From positions 496,001-560,000 of the forward strand of contig CAWHBM010000001.1 of NCBI GenBank assembly GCA_963827725.1: DNA of 64,000 nt. The letters are read 5' to 3'. Of the stretch, positions 1-9,933 are shown one piece after another. The position numbers and the translations under genes are program-made. The DNA comes from VAXT01 sp963827725. GTDB taxonomy: Bacteria > Actinomycetota > Thermoleophilia > Gaiellales > Gaiellaceae. Position 1 is the first letter of the stretch, and each line of letters begins with the position of its first letter. Below the pieces are notes generated by a model, which searched no databases, was not told where the DNA came from, and saw only the letters and a program-made list of their open reading frames with translations.

Positions 1-173
1 GGGAGCAGCGTCGTCAACATGTGCACCGTCGTCGATTTCCCGGCGCCGTTCGGGCCCAGGAAGCCGTAGATCTCGCCGGGGGCCACGCGGAGATCGATCC
101 CGTCGACCGCGACGATGTCGCCCTTGAAAGTTCGAACGAGGCTCTCGGCCTCGATTCCGTGCTCGGCGCTCAC
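1..173 (-). CDS. ABC transporter ATP-binding protein, N-terminal fragment
   Basis: Only the first 57 codons lie in the window; the gene continues past base 1. The translation starts MSAEHGIEAESL and reaches a Walker A motif, GPNGAGKST, preceded by the typical LRVAPGEIYGFLGPNG strand-loop of drug or multidrug exporter ATPases (the DrrA/CcmA-like group). The GTG start overlaps the stop of the upstream FMN reductase (GTGA), so the two are probably translationally coupled. The protein would be the cytosolic nucleotide-binding subunit of an efflux pump whose membrane partner lies outside the window. The substrate cannot be told from this fragment. Confidence 0.85.
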   Translation of the reverse strand, partial: MSAEHGIEAESLVRTFKGDIVAVDGIDLRVAPGEIYGFLGPNGAGKSTTVHMLTTLL

Positions 174-745
174 GCCTCCATTAGTACCGCTTCGGAGGAA
201 GCGCGCGTTATCGTGAGCTCGACCAGCGCGTGGAGGAGCGCCTGGACGTCGTCTCTTACCTGCTCGTCGATGAGATCGCCGTCCGCGTCGAATCGCTCCC
301 AGGCGAGGTGGACAAGCACTTCGGGTGCTTCCAGCACGACCGCGCCTGGGAAGAGCAGTGCCTCGCGAACCTGCTCCTGGGCACGACGTGTTCCGCCGCG
401 GCCGGTGGACGCGCCCATGATCGCGACCGGCTTCCAGCGCAGCACCGACGCGAGCGCCGGGCGCGAGAGCCAATCGATCGCGTTCTTCAAAGCGCCGGAT
501 GTGCCGCGGTTGTACTCGGGCGTGGCAATCAGAAGCCCGTCCGCCTCGGCGACGGCGGCCCTCAGCGAGGCGACCGGCTCGGGATCGCCGGCCGCCTCGA
601 CGTCACCGTCGTAGAACGGGATGGGGGAGAGGTCGAACTCCTCGATCTCGACGCCTGCCGGCGCGAGCTCCCGGGCAGCCCGGAGGAGAGCCCGGTTGAA
701 CGAGCGCTCTCGGAGGCTGCCCGAGATGGCGAGGATTCGGGTCAC
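170..745 (-). CDS. NADPH-dependent FMN reductase family protein
   Basis: A 191-residue flavodoxin-fold protein starting at GTG (VTRILAISGSLRERSFN). The N-terminal GSLRxxSFN phosphate loop, the central TPEYNRGTSGALKNAIDWLSR segment and the MGASTGRGG loop are hallmarks of the NADPH-dependent FMN/azo/chromate/quinone reductase family. Such enzymes are cytosolic and reduce flavin or quinones with NAD(P)H. The same frame stays open far upstream, but that part is out-of-frame reading of the YceI gene, and the family N-terminus fixes the start at 745. Start and stop both overlap neighbours by GTGA, so it sits in an operon with YceI and the ABC ATPase. MarR regulation from the divergent gene is likely. 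Confidence 0.9.
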   Translation of the reverse strand: MTRILAISGSLRERSFNRALLRAARELAPAGVEIEEFDLSPIPFYDGDVEAAGDPEPVASLRAAVAEADGLLIATPEYNRGTSGALKNAIDWLSRPALASVLRWKPVAIMGASTGRGGTRRAQEQVREALLFPGAVVLEAPEVLVHLAWERFDADGDLIDEQVRDDVQALLHALVELTITRASSEAVLMEA

Positions 746-1248
746 TGGCGGATCGCCGTGATGTCGGCGGTGATCTCTACGCGGGTGGGGCCCCATTCGA
801 CCGAGCCCTCGACGCGGAACAGCGTCTTCTCGACGCCGTCGGCGTCGGTGCCGGTGCCCTGGAACTTCGCGTCGAGCTCGACCTCGACCGGAACCTCCTT
901 GATCGTCAACTCGCCGACGATCTTGTGGCGATCCCCATTGACCTGCTCGATCCGGCTCGACTCGAGACGGATCTCCGGGAACCGATCGGTGTCGAGCATG
1001 TCGGCCGAGCGCAGGTGGCCGTCGCGCATCTCGTTGTCGGTGAGGACGCTCGCAGTGCGGACGACGCCGCTCGCGGCCTGCTCCTCGCCGCCCTCGACGG
1101 TACCCTCGAACTCTGTGAAGCGACCGGCAATCGACTTCATCCCGGCGTCGAGATCGATGACGTCCCAGCGGATGCTCGAATGGACCGGGTCGACCGCCCA
1201 CGTCCCTGTCGGGATGAGGGTGGTGGCTTCTGTTTGAACTGCTGACAT
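742..1248 (-). CDS. YceI family protein (lipid-binding-like beta barrel)
   Basis: This 168-residue protein matches the YceI family: WAVDPVHSSIRWDV near the N-terminus, GRFTEFEGTV, DMLDTDRFPEIRLES in the middle and VEWGPTRVEITADI at the end. YceI proteins form an extended lipocalin-like barrel that binds isoprenoid or amphipathic ligands. There is no signal peptide, so this copy is probably cytosolic. The chosen ATG has a good ribosome site (GGAAGGAG) about 6 bases upstream; an upstream in-frame start would run through the promoter. It is the first gene of an operon with the FMN reductase and ABC ATPase, transcribed away from the MarR gene. Confidence 0.9.
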   Translation of the reverse strand: MSAVQTEATTLIPTGTWAVDPVHSSIRWDVIDLDAGMKSIAGRFTEFEGTVEGGEEQAASGVVRTASVLTDNEMRDGHLRSADMLDTDRFPEIRLESSRIEQVNGDRHKIVGELTIKEVPVEVELDAKFQGTGTDADGVEKTLFRVEGSVEWGPTRVEITADITAIRQ

Positions 1249-1285
1249 CTGGACTCCTTCCAGGTCTGGTGCTAGTATTTGCGTA

Positions 1286-1298
1286 CTCAATAGTTGAG
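1286..1298. promoter_or_regulatory. Palindromic operator candidate in the YceI/MarR divergent promoter
   Basis: A perfect inverted repeat, CTCAA-TAG-TTGAG, lies between the divergent YceI and MarR genes. Two further TTGAGCA(A/G)TCAAG motifs follow at about 1294-1306 and 1324-1336, each with TTGA...TCAA symmetry. Such palindromes next to a marR gene are usually the binding sites of the MarR dimer. The position lets one bound protein repress both directions. Inferred from sequence symmetry only. Confidence 0.5.
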
Positions 1299-1323
1299 CA
1301 ATCAAGAATATAGCGGAGGAAGC

Positions 1324-1788
1324 TTGAGCAGTCAAGTATCAGAGTTGCGAGGGGTCGAGCTGGAGGCATGGATCAACTTCCTCCGGGCTCACGCTGCGGT
1401 CACCCGGCAGTTCAACGCCGAGCTGCTGGCGACCCACGGCCTCACGATCAACGACTTCGACGTCCTCGCCCAGCTCGCCCGGGCGCCGGAGCAGGCGCTC
1501 AAACGAGTTGATCTTGCCGACCGCGTCCTGCTCACGCCCTCGGGCATCACGCGCCTGCTCAAGGGTCTCGAGCAAGCCGGCTACGTGAGGAACCGGCCCT
1601 GCAAAGAGGATGCGCGGGTGACCTACGCCGTGCTAACCGACAAAGGCCACCAAAAGCTTCGAGAGGCCGGTCAGACCCATCGCGCAAGCGTGCGCGCCCT
1701 CTTCTCCGAGCGGTTCGACAAGGATGAGCTTCGCTCGCTCGCAGAGCTGCTCGAGCGCCTGCCGATGCGCGACCTTCCCTGCGAGTGA
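1324..1788 (+). CDS. MarR family transcriptional regulator
   Basis: A winged-helix protein of about 154 residues. The central part LTINDFDVLAQLARAPEQALKRVDLADRVLLTPSGITRLLKGLEQAGYVRN, followed by a DARVTYAVLTDKG wing, is the MarR DNA-binding domain. The start is uncertain: TTG at 1324 follows GGAGGA at 1315-1320 with short spacing, and an in-frame TTG at 1294 lies inside the palindromic operator. It probably represses itself and the divergent YceI-FMN reductase-ABC operon in response to a phenolic or redox-active ligand; the ligand is unknown. Its stop overlaps the start of the acetyltransferase (GTGA). Confidence 0.88.
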   Translation: MSSQVSELRGVELEAWINFLRAHAAVTRQFNAELLATHGLTINDFDVLAQLARAPEQALKRVDLADRVLLTPSGITRLLKGLEQAGYVRNRPCKEDARVTYAVLTDKGHQKLREAGQTHRASVRALFSERFDKDELRSLAELLERLPMRDLPCE

Positions 1789-2303
1789 TCGAGCTCTACC
1801 CGCTGACGCCGGCATTCCTGGAGGCGATCCTGGACGGACGCCGCGAGGAGGCAGCGGCCCTGCTGAACGCGGAGCTCCCGGACGAGTTCCCGCGCAACGG
1901 CGAGCGCCGCTTCCTCACTCTCCGGCTCCGGCAGATGCGCGAGGACGCGCGGTTCGAGGACTGGAGCCCGTTCGCGGTCGTCCTCGAGGGCCGCATGATC
2001 GGGCATGCCGGCTACCACGGGCCGCCGGGGGTGAACACGAGGCAGAACCCGAACGCGGTCGAGCTCGGGTACACGATCGAGCCGGAGTACCGCCGTCGTG
2101 GCTACGCGACAGCCGCCGCGACCGAGCTGATCCGCCGTGCGGAGGAACAAGGGATCCGACAATTCATCGCCTGCAGCTCCCCCGGCAACGAGCCTTCGCT
2201 CGCGATCATCCGGAGGCTCGGCTTCATCCACACGGGCGAGGAGATAGACGAGGAGGACGGGCTGGAGCTCGTCTTCGAGCTCGATCGCACGGGGCAGGGC
2301 TAG
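1785..2303 (+). CDS. GNAT family N-acetyltransferase
   Basis: This 172-residue protein has the RimJ/RimL-like GNAT layout: a substrate-binding N-terminal half, the strand MIGHAGYHG, ELGYTIEPEYRRRGYATAAATELI carrying the acetyl-CoA pyrophosphate loop (RRRGYA), and SSPGNEPSLAIIRRLGFIHTG near the C-terminus. It should transfer an acetyl group from acetyl-CoA to an amine; the acceptor is not predictable. The GTG start overlaps the MarR stop, so the two are coupled. Confidence 0.88.
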   Translation: MIELYPLTPAFLEAILDGRREEAAALLNAELPDEFPRNGERRFLTLRLRQMREDARFEDWSPFAVVLEGRMIGHAGYHGPPGVNTRQNPNAVELGYTIEPEYRRRGYATAAATELIRRAEEQGIRQFIACSSPGNEPSLAIIRRLGFIHTGEEIDEEDGLELVFELDRTGQG

Positions 2304-2465
2304 CTACACCAGGAAGTAGACGAGCAGCGCGACCGTGAGGAGCACCGCGACGGCCGCTCCGACAACCAGCGTCACTCCGCCGAGCACGAGCGCGGGAGTC
2401 GTCTCGTCTCGTCCGCGCGCCGCGCGGCGAAAGAGTTTCTTCGGGGCTTCGACCGGCTCGGGCAT
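2304..2465 (-). CDS. Small single-pass membrane protein (53 aa)
   Basis: A short gene reading MPEPVEAPKKLFRR at its start: a basic cytosolic segment, then one hydrophobic helix (ALVLGGVTLVVGAAVAVLL and onward to YFLV) that reaches the C-terminus. The layout is basic N-terminus, one membrane span, no tail. It converges on the acetyltransferase with adjacent stops and lies just downstream of the two-component cassette on the same strand. I do not recognise a family. The coding call rests on the clean start, the membrane helix and the exact fit between neighbours. Confidence 0.55.
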   Translation of the reverse strand: MPEPVEAPKKLFRRAARGRDETTPALVLGGVTLVVGAAVAVLLTVALLVYFLV

Positions 2466-2523
2466 CCCTTGAAGTCTGCCCGAACCGGTCGACGCCTAAT
2501 CAGCCTGGGAGCTGGAGTTCCCT

Positions 2524-3998
2524 CTATGCGGGGCGGGCGACTGCAGCCGGCCGGGCCGGCGCGGGGACGAGAGCTCGAGGGAGCTCCAGCACGAAGGTCG
2601 AGCCCTCGCCCTCGCGAGAGGTGACCGTGAGGCGGCCCTCCATGTGGCGCGCGAGCTCGCGAGAGATGTAGAGGCCGAGCCCGGTCCCGCCGACGCCGCG
2701 TGTCTGTTGCGGGTCGACGCGGTAGAACTTGCCGAAGATCCGGGCCTGCTCGCCCGGGGCGATTCCGAGCCCCTCGTCTCTCACGACGAGCCGGAGCGCG
2801 TCCTCGTGCGTCTCGACGCGCAGCGCCACCGGACCCCCCTGCGGAGAGTATTTGACCGCGTTGTCGAGGAGGTTGAGCAGAACCTGACGCAGCTTGTCGG
2901 CGTCGCCCTGACAGAGCTCGGGCGAGTCCGGAACGGCGAGCTCGAAGGAGATCTCGTTGCGGTCGGCGAACAGGCCGCGCATCTCCTCGACGACCTCTCG
3001 TGCCAGCTGGACGATGTCGAACTCCTGTCGTTCCAGGAGCAGTCGGCCCTGGTCGAGGTTGTTTGCGAGGAGAATCTCGGACGCGATCCGCGTGAGGCGC
3101 TCCGACTCCGACGCGATCACCTCGAGCAGTCGGTCCTTGCTCGATGCGTCGAGCTCCACGTCCCGGCGGAGCAACGTCTGGGCCGATCCGTAGATCGCCG
3201 CTAGCGGCGTACGGAGCTCGTGCGAGACCGTGGCCACGAACTCGCCTTTGAGCTCCTCGAGCGCGCGCTCCTCGGTCAGGTTGCGGAACGCGTAGACCAC
3301 ACCGCCGGTGAACTCGACTCCGGAGATGGAGAGCCAGAGCTCGCGCCCGTCGATCTCGACCGGAAACGTCTTCGCGTCCGTGCTTCCCGGTCCGGGCACA
3401 GAGGCGACGGGCACGGTGGGGCCCATCGCATTCCAGCCGGGCAGCGCCTCGTCGGCCGTGCGGCCGAGGACGTCTTCCGGCGCAAGGCCCGTAATCGCCT
3501 GGGCTGCCGGGTTCCAGTGCTGGACGAGACCGTCCTCGTCGACGAGGAACACTCCGTCGTCGACGTGCTCGAGGACCAGTGCGTGGCGCTCGAGTGCGAG
3601 CCGCTGCCGCGCGACCTCGTGGTCGAGCCGTCGCACCTGGATCGCTCGCTCGAGCGAGGCGACGAAATAGTCGCGGTCGATCGGCTTGGCGACGAAGTCG
3701 TACGCGCCGCCGCGGAGCGCCTGGACGGCGAGGTCGTGCTCGCCGTGCCCCGTGATGAGGAGCGTCGGCGTGCCGGGACGGGCCTGCTCGATCTCGCGCA
3801 GGAGGGCGAGCCCGTCCATCCCGGGCATCTTGATGTCGCTGACGATCGCGTCGTAGTCGACGTCTCGAATGCGCTCGAGGGCCGCGGCCGCAGTCTCGGA
3901 TGTGTCGATCGTGATGCCGTGCATGCGCAGCTTGAGCGCCTGCGGGAGCGCCTCGAGCAGGGCGACGTCGTCGTCGACGATCAGGATCCGAGCCTGGT

Positions 3999-4002
<4 letters not shown>
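2524..4002 (-). CDS. Receiver-PAS-histidine kinase hybrid
   Basis: A 492-residue signalling protein. Residues 1-120 are a receiver domain (ILIVDDDVALLEALPQ, phospho-acceptor Asp in VSDIKMPGMDG, Lys in VAKPID). A PAS domain follows at about 140-240 (VLEHVDDGVFLVDEDGLVQHWNPAA). The kinase core has the H-box ATVSHELRTPLAAI and the ATP-binding N box NLLDNAVKYS, then GLGIAPGEQARIFGKFYR and GTGLGLYISREL. A receiver ahead of the kinase suggests that a phosphoryl group from the upstream kinase controls this one. Its ATG overlaps the stop of that kinase (ATGA). No DNA-binding output is encoded, so the final target is elsewhere. Confidence 0.92.
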
Positions 4003-5065
<1,063 letters not shown>

Positions 5066-5066
<1 letters not shown>

Positions 5067-6391
5067 TAGCTTCCGGCGCGCTCGGTCCTGAGGCTCTCCA
5101 CTTCTTGCTGGAGGCCTTCGAGCTCTTTCTCGAGCGCGATCATCTTGAGCTCGCGCCCGACGACGACCTCCTCGAACTTCTCGAGGTCGAGGATCTTCTC
5201 CTGGAGCTCGGTCTTGGACTGCTCCAGGTCGCGCACGACCTCCTCGTACGCGCGCATGTCCCTGAGCACGCCGATCGCACCGATCACGTTGCCGTCGGCA
5301 TCGCGGAGCGCGGAGGCGTTGAGGCTCGTCGGAATCACCTCGCCGGTCGCGGAGCGCGGGTTCAGCCGGGCGTTTCGAGTCACCCCGCGCTCGACCACCT
5401 CGCGCAGCGCGGCTGTGAACTCACGCGTCTCCTCCGGGCTGATGAAGCGCGAGAGCGACTGCTCGACGACCTCGTCCTGCCGGAAGCCGAGGAGTTGCGA
5501 GACGGCCTCGTTGACCTGGAGGATCTTGCCGTCGAGATCGGAGACGAACACCGGGTCGGGAGCGTTCTCGATCAGGCTCTGGGCGTACGCACGGGCCTTG
5601 TCCAGCTCTCGCATGTCCCTGAGCACGCCGATCGCCCCGATCACCTTGCCGTCGGCGTCGCGCAGGGCGGAGGCGTTGAGGCTCGTCGGAATCACCTCGC
5701 CGGTCGCGGCTCGCGGGTTGAGGACGGCGTTTCGGGTCACGCCGCGCTCGACGACCTCGCGCAGCGCGGCCGTGAACTCGCGGGTCTCCTCCGCGCTGAT
5801 GAAGCGAGAGAGCGACTGCTCGACGACCTCATCCTGGCGAAAGCCGAGAAGCTGGGAGACGGCCTCGTTGACCTGGAGGATCTTGCCCTCGAGGTCGGTG
5901 ACGAACACCGGGTCCGGCGCGTCCTCGATCAGGCGCTGGGCGTACGCGCGCGCCTTGTCCAACTCTCGCATGTCGCGCAGGATTCCGATCGCGCCGATCA
6001 CCTTCCCGTCGGAGTCGCGCAGCGCGGAGGCGTTGAGGCTCGTCGGAATCACCTCGCCCGAGGCAGAGCGTGGATTGAGCACCGCGTTGCGCGTTACGCC
6101 GTGCTCGACGACCTCGCGCAGTGCGGCGGTGAACTCCCGGGTCTCGTCTGCGCTGATGAAGCGCGAGAGCGACTGCTCGACCACCTCGTCCTGCCGGAAG
6201 CCGAGTAGCTGCGAGACGGCGTCGTTCGCCTGAAGGATCTTGCCCTCGAGGTCGGAGACGAACACCGGGTCGGGCGCGTTCTTGATGATGATGTCGGCGA
6301 CGAGGACTTCTCGTGCGGGGGCGTCGTCCGTTGTCGGCGCACCGTTCCCCGCGACCTTCGTCGCAGGAGCTTTCACCGTCTTTTTGGCCAC
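5066..6391 (-). CDS. Triple PAS-domain sensor protein
   Basis: This 441-residue protein consists of a short Lys/Ala-rich N-terminus, three nearly identical 119-residue PAS modules (about residues 39-157, 158-276 and 277-395), and a C-terminal coiled coil. Each module has APDPVFV(S/T)DL(E/D)GKILQ, GFRQDEVVEQSLSRFIS and a PAC part ending GAIG(I/V)LRDMR. No kinase, cyclase or methyl-accepting domain is attached, so it must signal through a partner, most likely the kinase encoded downstream. The GTG start is preceded by an AGGGAGG-type ribosome site. Near identity of the modules implies recent internal duplication or ongoing gene conversion. Confidence 0.9.
5207..6277 (-). repeat. Three tandem 357-bp PAS-coding repeats
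   Basis: Three direct repeats of 357 bp each encode the PAS modules of the triple-PAS protein. They are nearly identical over long stretches at the DNA level, for example the codons for GEVIPTSLNASALRD recur in each copy. Unit borders are approximate: 6277-5921, 5920-5564 and 5563-5207. Confidence 0.8.
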
Positions 6392-6554
6392 AGTCAGACC
6401 CTCCCTGGGCTTGGCTTCCGCGCACTCGCGACGATCTTCATTTCATTCTGCTTGCTAATAACCCTGCTCGCAAGAGCTTTCGGTCGACCGCGCCCGCTAG
6501 GCGACTCTCATCTAACTCTCATCTGGGGTGACACCGAATAGTTAGGGTCGTTCC

Positions 6555-7757
6555 ATGGCGAACGTCCTCTGCGTGCTCTACGACGACCCGGTCGACGGCT
6601 ATCCGCCCTCCTACGCGCGTGACGGCGTTCCGCGGATCGCGAGCTACGCCGGCGGCACGTCGACGCCGACTCCCGAGGCGATCGACTTCACGCCCGGCGA
6701 GCTCCTCGGGAGCGTTTCAGGCGAGCTCGGGCTGCGGCGGTTCCTCGAGGAGCGCGGCCACCAGCTGACGGTCACGTCCGACAAGGACGGGCCTGACTCG
6801 GCCTTCGAGCAGGCGCTTCCGGAGGCGGAGATCGTCATCTCCCAGCCGTTTTGGCCCGCATACTTGACCGCAGAGCGGATCGCCAAAGCGCCGAACCTGA
6901 AGCTGGCGATCACGGCCGGGATCGGCTCGGACCACGTCGACCTCGAGGCGGCGATCGACCGCGGCATCACGGTCGCCGAGGTCACGTACTCGAACTCGAT
7001 CAGCGTCTCCGAGCACGTCGTGATGATGATCCTGGCGCTCGTCCGCAACTACATCCCCGCGCACCAGATCGTGCTCGACGGAGGCTGGAACATCGCCGAC
7101 GCGGTCTCGCGCTCGTATGACCTGGAGGGAATGCAGGTCGGAACCGTCGGCGCCGGCCGCATCGGCTCCGCGGTGCTGCGCAGGCTGAAGCCGTTCGAGG
7201 TCGGCCTGCATTACACCGACCGCCACCGGCTCCCGGCCGAGGTCGAGCAGGAGCTCGGGGTCAAATACCACGAGACGCCTGAAGCGCTCGTCGCCGTCTG
7301 CGACGTCGTCACGATCAACGCGCCGCTGCATCCCGAGACGGAGCACCTCTTCGACGAGGAGATGATCGGCCGGATGAAGCGCGGCGCATACCTCGTGAAC
7401 ACGGCGCGCGGGAAGATCTGCGATCGGGACGCAGTCGCGCGCGCGTGCGAGAGCGGGCAGCTCGCGGGCTATGCGGGCGACGTCTGGTTTCCGCAGCCCG
7501 CGCCGCAGGACCATCCGTGGCGGACGATGCCAAACCACGGCATGACGCCGCATACCTCGGGGACGAGCCTTTCGGCGCAGGCCCGTTATGCAGCCGGGAC
7601 CCGTGAGATTCTCGAATGCTGGTTCGACGGGAAGCCGATCCGCGAGGAGTACCTGATCGTGGACGGCGGGAAGCTCGCCGGCGCCGGCGCGCACGCCTAC
7701 AGCGCGGGCGACGCTACCGGCGGGTCGGACGAAGCCGCGCGGTTCAAGTCCGGCTGA
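6555..7757 (+). CDS. fdh: NAD-dependent formate dehydrogenase
   Basis: A 400-residue D-2-hydroxyacid-dehydrogenase-fold enzyme closely resembling the Pseudomonas-type NAD formate dehydrogenase along its whole length (VLCVLYDDPVDGYPP, TPGELLGSVSGELGLR, SQPFWPAYLT). It oxidises formate to CO2 with NAD in the cytosol. The active-site set is visible: Asn in VTYSNSISV, Arg in NTARGK, Gln in PQPAPQDHPW and His in PHTSGTS. The Rossmann loop is GAGRIG, and the Asp of YTDRHR favours NAD over NADP. This is the metal-free enzyme and is unrelated to the molybdenum/selenium formate dehydrogenases. It is monocistronic and divergent from the PAS cassette. Confidence 0.96.
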   Translation: MANVLCVLYDDPVDGYPPSYARDGVPRIASYAGGTSTPTPEAIDFTPGELLGSVSGELGLRRFLEERGHQLTVTSDKDGPDSAFEQALPEAEIVISQPFWPAYLTAERIAKAPNLKLAITAGIGSDHVDLEAAIDRGITVAEVTYSNSISVSEHVVMMILALVRNYIPAHQIVLDGGWNIADAVSRSYDLEGMQVGTVGAGRIGSAVLRRLKPFEVGLHYTDRHRLPAEVEQELGVKYHETPEALVAVCDVVTINAPLHPETEHLFDEEMIGRMKRGAYLVNTARGKICDRDAVARACESGQLAGYAGDVWFPQPAPQDHPWRTMPNHGMTPHTSGTSLSAQARYAAGTREILECWFDGKPIREEYLIVDGGKLAGAGAHAYSAGDATGGSDEAARFKSG

Positions 7758-7769
7758 GGCGCGGCTCCG

Positions 7770-7970
7770 TTACTTGCGGGGCCGGCCCTCGTCGACCGGC
7801 CGCACGTAGTTCGGGGGGAAGTCATACCCGCCGTCTGATGTGTCGGCGTCGTAATTGGCGGCCACGGCGTCGTAGTTCTCCATGCGCTGCCCCGAGTCGG
7901 CCGAATAGTCGCTGCGCTCGAGTGACGACCCGGTGAGCTTCCTCCAGAGCGAACGCATCGCTTGCAGCAT
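7770..7970 (-). CDS. Small hypothetical protein (66 aa)
   Basis: A 66-residue protein with a basic N-terminus (MLQAMRSLWRKLTGSS) followed by an acidic, Tyr- and Asp-rich body (NYDAVAANYDADTSDGGYDFPPNY). It has no membrane helix or signal peptide, and I recognise no family. It converges on the formate dehydrogenase with a 12-base gap and reads in the direction of the neighbouring minus-strand genes. The strongly biased composition, unlike out-of-frame translation, supports a real gene. Confidence 0.55.
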   Translation of the reverse strand: MLQAMRSLWRKLTGSSLERSDYSADSGQRMENYDAVAANYDADTSDGGYDFPPNYVRPVDEGRPRK

Positions 7971-8000
7971 GGGAGAAGGGTAGCCGCAGCCCGGTGCGGA

Positions 8001-8642
8001 CTAGTTGCCGGGCAGGATGGCGACGCGAAGATCTCGCCGGAGGGCAACCTTGATCGCTTTCCCCGGCGGGGCCAGCCAGCCGATGCTGTAGCGAGTGCGC
8101 AGGTTGAGCTGCACGTAGTCCTCGGCTAAGACCTCACCGACCCCGCGTTCCCATCCGAGGCTGTCGGTGAGCGACATCTGTCCTTTGGCGAGCGCGGCTT
8201 TCACGCCTCGTGCCGACCACCAGGCGGGCGCCCACGGCTTGTCCGTGAACAGGAAGTTCGACCGCGCCATGTCGATGTGGTGCGCGTACTCGTGCAGGAG
8301 AAGATGCGCGGCCCAGGCCGAACGGCCCGCTGGGATGATCAGGACGCCGCCCTTCTCGTCGCCCTCGTAACAGCTCTGCGTGTATCTGCCCGCGCACAGC
8401 AACGAGATCCGGCTGGCGGGGACGATGCGGATGCGCGCGGTCTCGATCTCGTCCCCGTGGATGGCGTTGCGAAGGATCGCCGCGTACCAACCCACCTGCA
8501 CGCCTCGCGCACGCACGTCGAAGGTGACGGTGCGACCTGCTCGGTCGTGGCGCGTGACGATCGCTGCATTTGAGGCCTGGGCGGCGACGAGAGAGACGGC
8601 GACGAGGGCGAGGAGAATGAGCCTTCGCATCTGCCCATACAT
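8001..8642 (-). CDS. Secreted putative zinc metalloprotease-like protein (HExxH)
   Basis: A 213-residue protein with a Sec-type signal peptide (MRRLILLALVAVSLVAAQASNAA). The mature part contains LLLHEYAHHIDMAR, a zincin-type HExxH motif with a nearby His and Asp, and a later GVGEVLAEDYVQLNLRTRY helix whose Glu residues could provide the third zinc ligand. Two Cys (LLCAGRYTQSCY) may form a disulphide. The ATG at 8642 follows a GAGG ribosome site at good spacing. It looks like a small exported, metallopeptidase-like protein; activity and substrate are unknown. No operon partner is evident. Confidence 0.72.
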   Translation of the reverse strand: MYGQMRRLILLALVAVSLVAAQASNAAIVTRHDRAGRTVTFDVRARGVQVGWYAAILRNAIHGDEIETARIRIVPASRISLLCAGRYTQSCYEGDEKGGVLIIPAGRSAWAAHLLLHEYAHHIDMARSNFLFTDKPWAPAWWSARGVKAALAKGQMSLTDSLGWERGVGEVLAEDYVQLNLRTRYSIGWLAPPGKAIKVALRRDLRVAILPGN

Positions 8643-8700
8643 CGTCGACCTCGGCCGGGAAAGAAACCCTTATCCGAGGGGAAAAGATCGCTAAGAAGTC

Positions 8701-9909
8701 TTACGACCTGGCGCGCGACATGACTTCTTGCGTCGGCTCTGCGCCCCCGCGGATCTGCGCCCGTGATTCGCGGTAACGAATCGCCTCGTAAGCGATCAGC
8801 GCGACGAACACAGCCGCGACGAGCGCGAGCGCTGCGAGTGCCGGAACCTGGAGGGCAACCGGCAAGAGGGCGAGGAGCACGAGCACGGCCACCGAGCGCC
8901 CGCGGCCGACGCGTTGGACGAAGCCGGGGCGATTGTTCCTGCTCCCGGTGATCCGAACGCGAAGAAGCACGTGCGCGAGGAGATAGAGCGCGAGGCCCCC
9001 GTAAAGGGCTACGGCTGGAACGGTCTCCAGCGGATCGGCGAAGTCCGCGAGCGTCTTCTTCATCGCCAGCGCGAAGAGGACGATGCCGGCGACCATCGGC
9101 AGGTGGAGGTAGCTGTAGACGTCGCGTGCGAGCGCTGCCTGGGTGGCGCCGGTGACCCTGGCAAGCATCCGCTCGGTGACGATCGCGGCCCAGTCGAAGT
9201 ACGTCCACCAGAGCGCTGCCGCCACGACGGCCCCGAGCAGCGCGGTCGTCACGATCCCCAGTTCGAGCGGTACTCCCGCCGCGCCGAGGCCGACCACGAC
9301 GATCGACTCGCCGAGCGCGATGATCACGATCAGGCCGTGCCGCTCGGCGAAGTGCCCTGGCGACACGCGCCACCCGCTTCCTCGCCCGACGAGCACTCCG
9401 AGGTAGTCGATCGCGAGCGCGATCGCCCAGAGCGCAATTCGCGCCTCGCCCTCCAGGAAGCCCGCGGTGATGATCAGAACGGCGCTGATCGTCGACGACG
9501 GAACCATGCGCAGGACCGCGCCCAGCAGATCGGGGTCGCCCTTCGCCGCCAGCGCGTAGAGCGCGATGTGCATCGCACGGACGACGAGGTAGGCGACACC
9601 GAACAGCACGCCGTGGTCGTCGAACGCCTCCGGCACGGCCAACCCGACGATCAGCATCGCTCCCATCGCGGCGAACATGGCGATCCGCACCGCGCCCTCC
9701 TCGGGGTTGAGCGTGTTCGTCAGCCACGCGTACGCGGCCCACGCCCACCAGAGCGCACCGAGGACGAGCATGCCGCGCAGCAGGCCGCTCCAGGTCGGGT
9801 CGGCCGAGAGGAGGCTCGTAACCTGCGTGAGCGCGAAGACGAAGACGAGGTCGAAGAAGAGCTCGAGCGGAGTGACCCGCTGCTCGCGCTCGTCGTGTTC
9901 GTTCGCCAC
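8701..9909 (-). CDS. Low temperature requirement protein A (LtrA) family
   Basis: A 402-residue polytopic membrane protein with about ten hydrophobic segments. The N-terminal signature RVTPLELFFDLVFVFALTQV, followed by WWAWAAYAWLTN, is the LtrA family mark, as are AERHGLIVIIALGESIVV and YLHLPMVAGI. The family is named from a Listeria locus needed for growth in the cold; its molecular activity is not established. Translation starts at GTG. It is followed by the HExxH gene on the same strand but 58 bases away, so it may be a separate unit. Confidence 0.9.
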   Translation of the reverse strand: MANEHDEREQRVTPLELFFDLVFVFALTQVTSLLSADPTWSGLLRGMLVLGALWWAWAAYAWLTNTLNPEEGAVRIAMFAAMGAMLIVGLAVPEAFDDHGVLFGVAYLVVRAMHIALYALAAKGDPDLLGAVLRMVPSSTISAVLIITAGFLEGEARIALWAIALAIDYLGVLVGRGSGWRVSPGHFAERHGLIVIIALGESIVVVGLGAAGVPLELGIVTTALLGAVVAAALWWTYFDWAAIVTERMLARVTGATQAALARDVYSYLHLPMVAGIVLFALAMKKTLADFADPLETVPAVALYGGLALYLLAHVLLRVRITGSRNNRPGFVQRVGRGRSVAVLVLLALLPVALQVPALAALALVAAVFVALIAYEAIRYRESRAQIRGGAEPTQEVMSRARS

Positions 9910-9933
9910 GGCGAGCGCAAGCTAGCGGGTGGG

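Noticed and set aside
8339..9748. A 469-residue open frame on the minus strand across the LtrA gene
   Set aside because: Arg/Ala/Gly-rich shadow of the clear LtrA membrane protein; no start signal or family resemblance.
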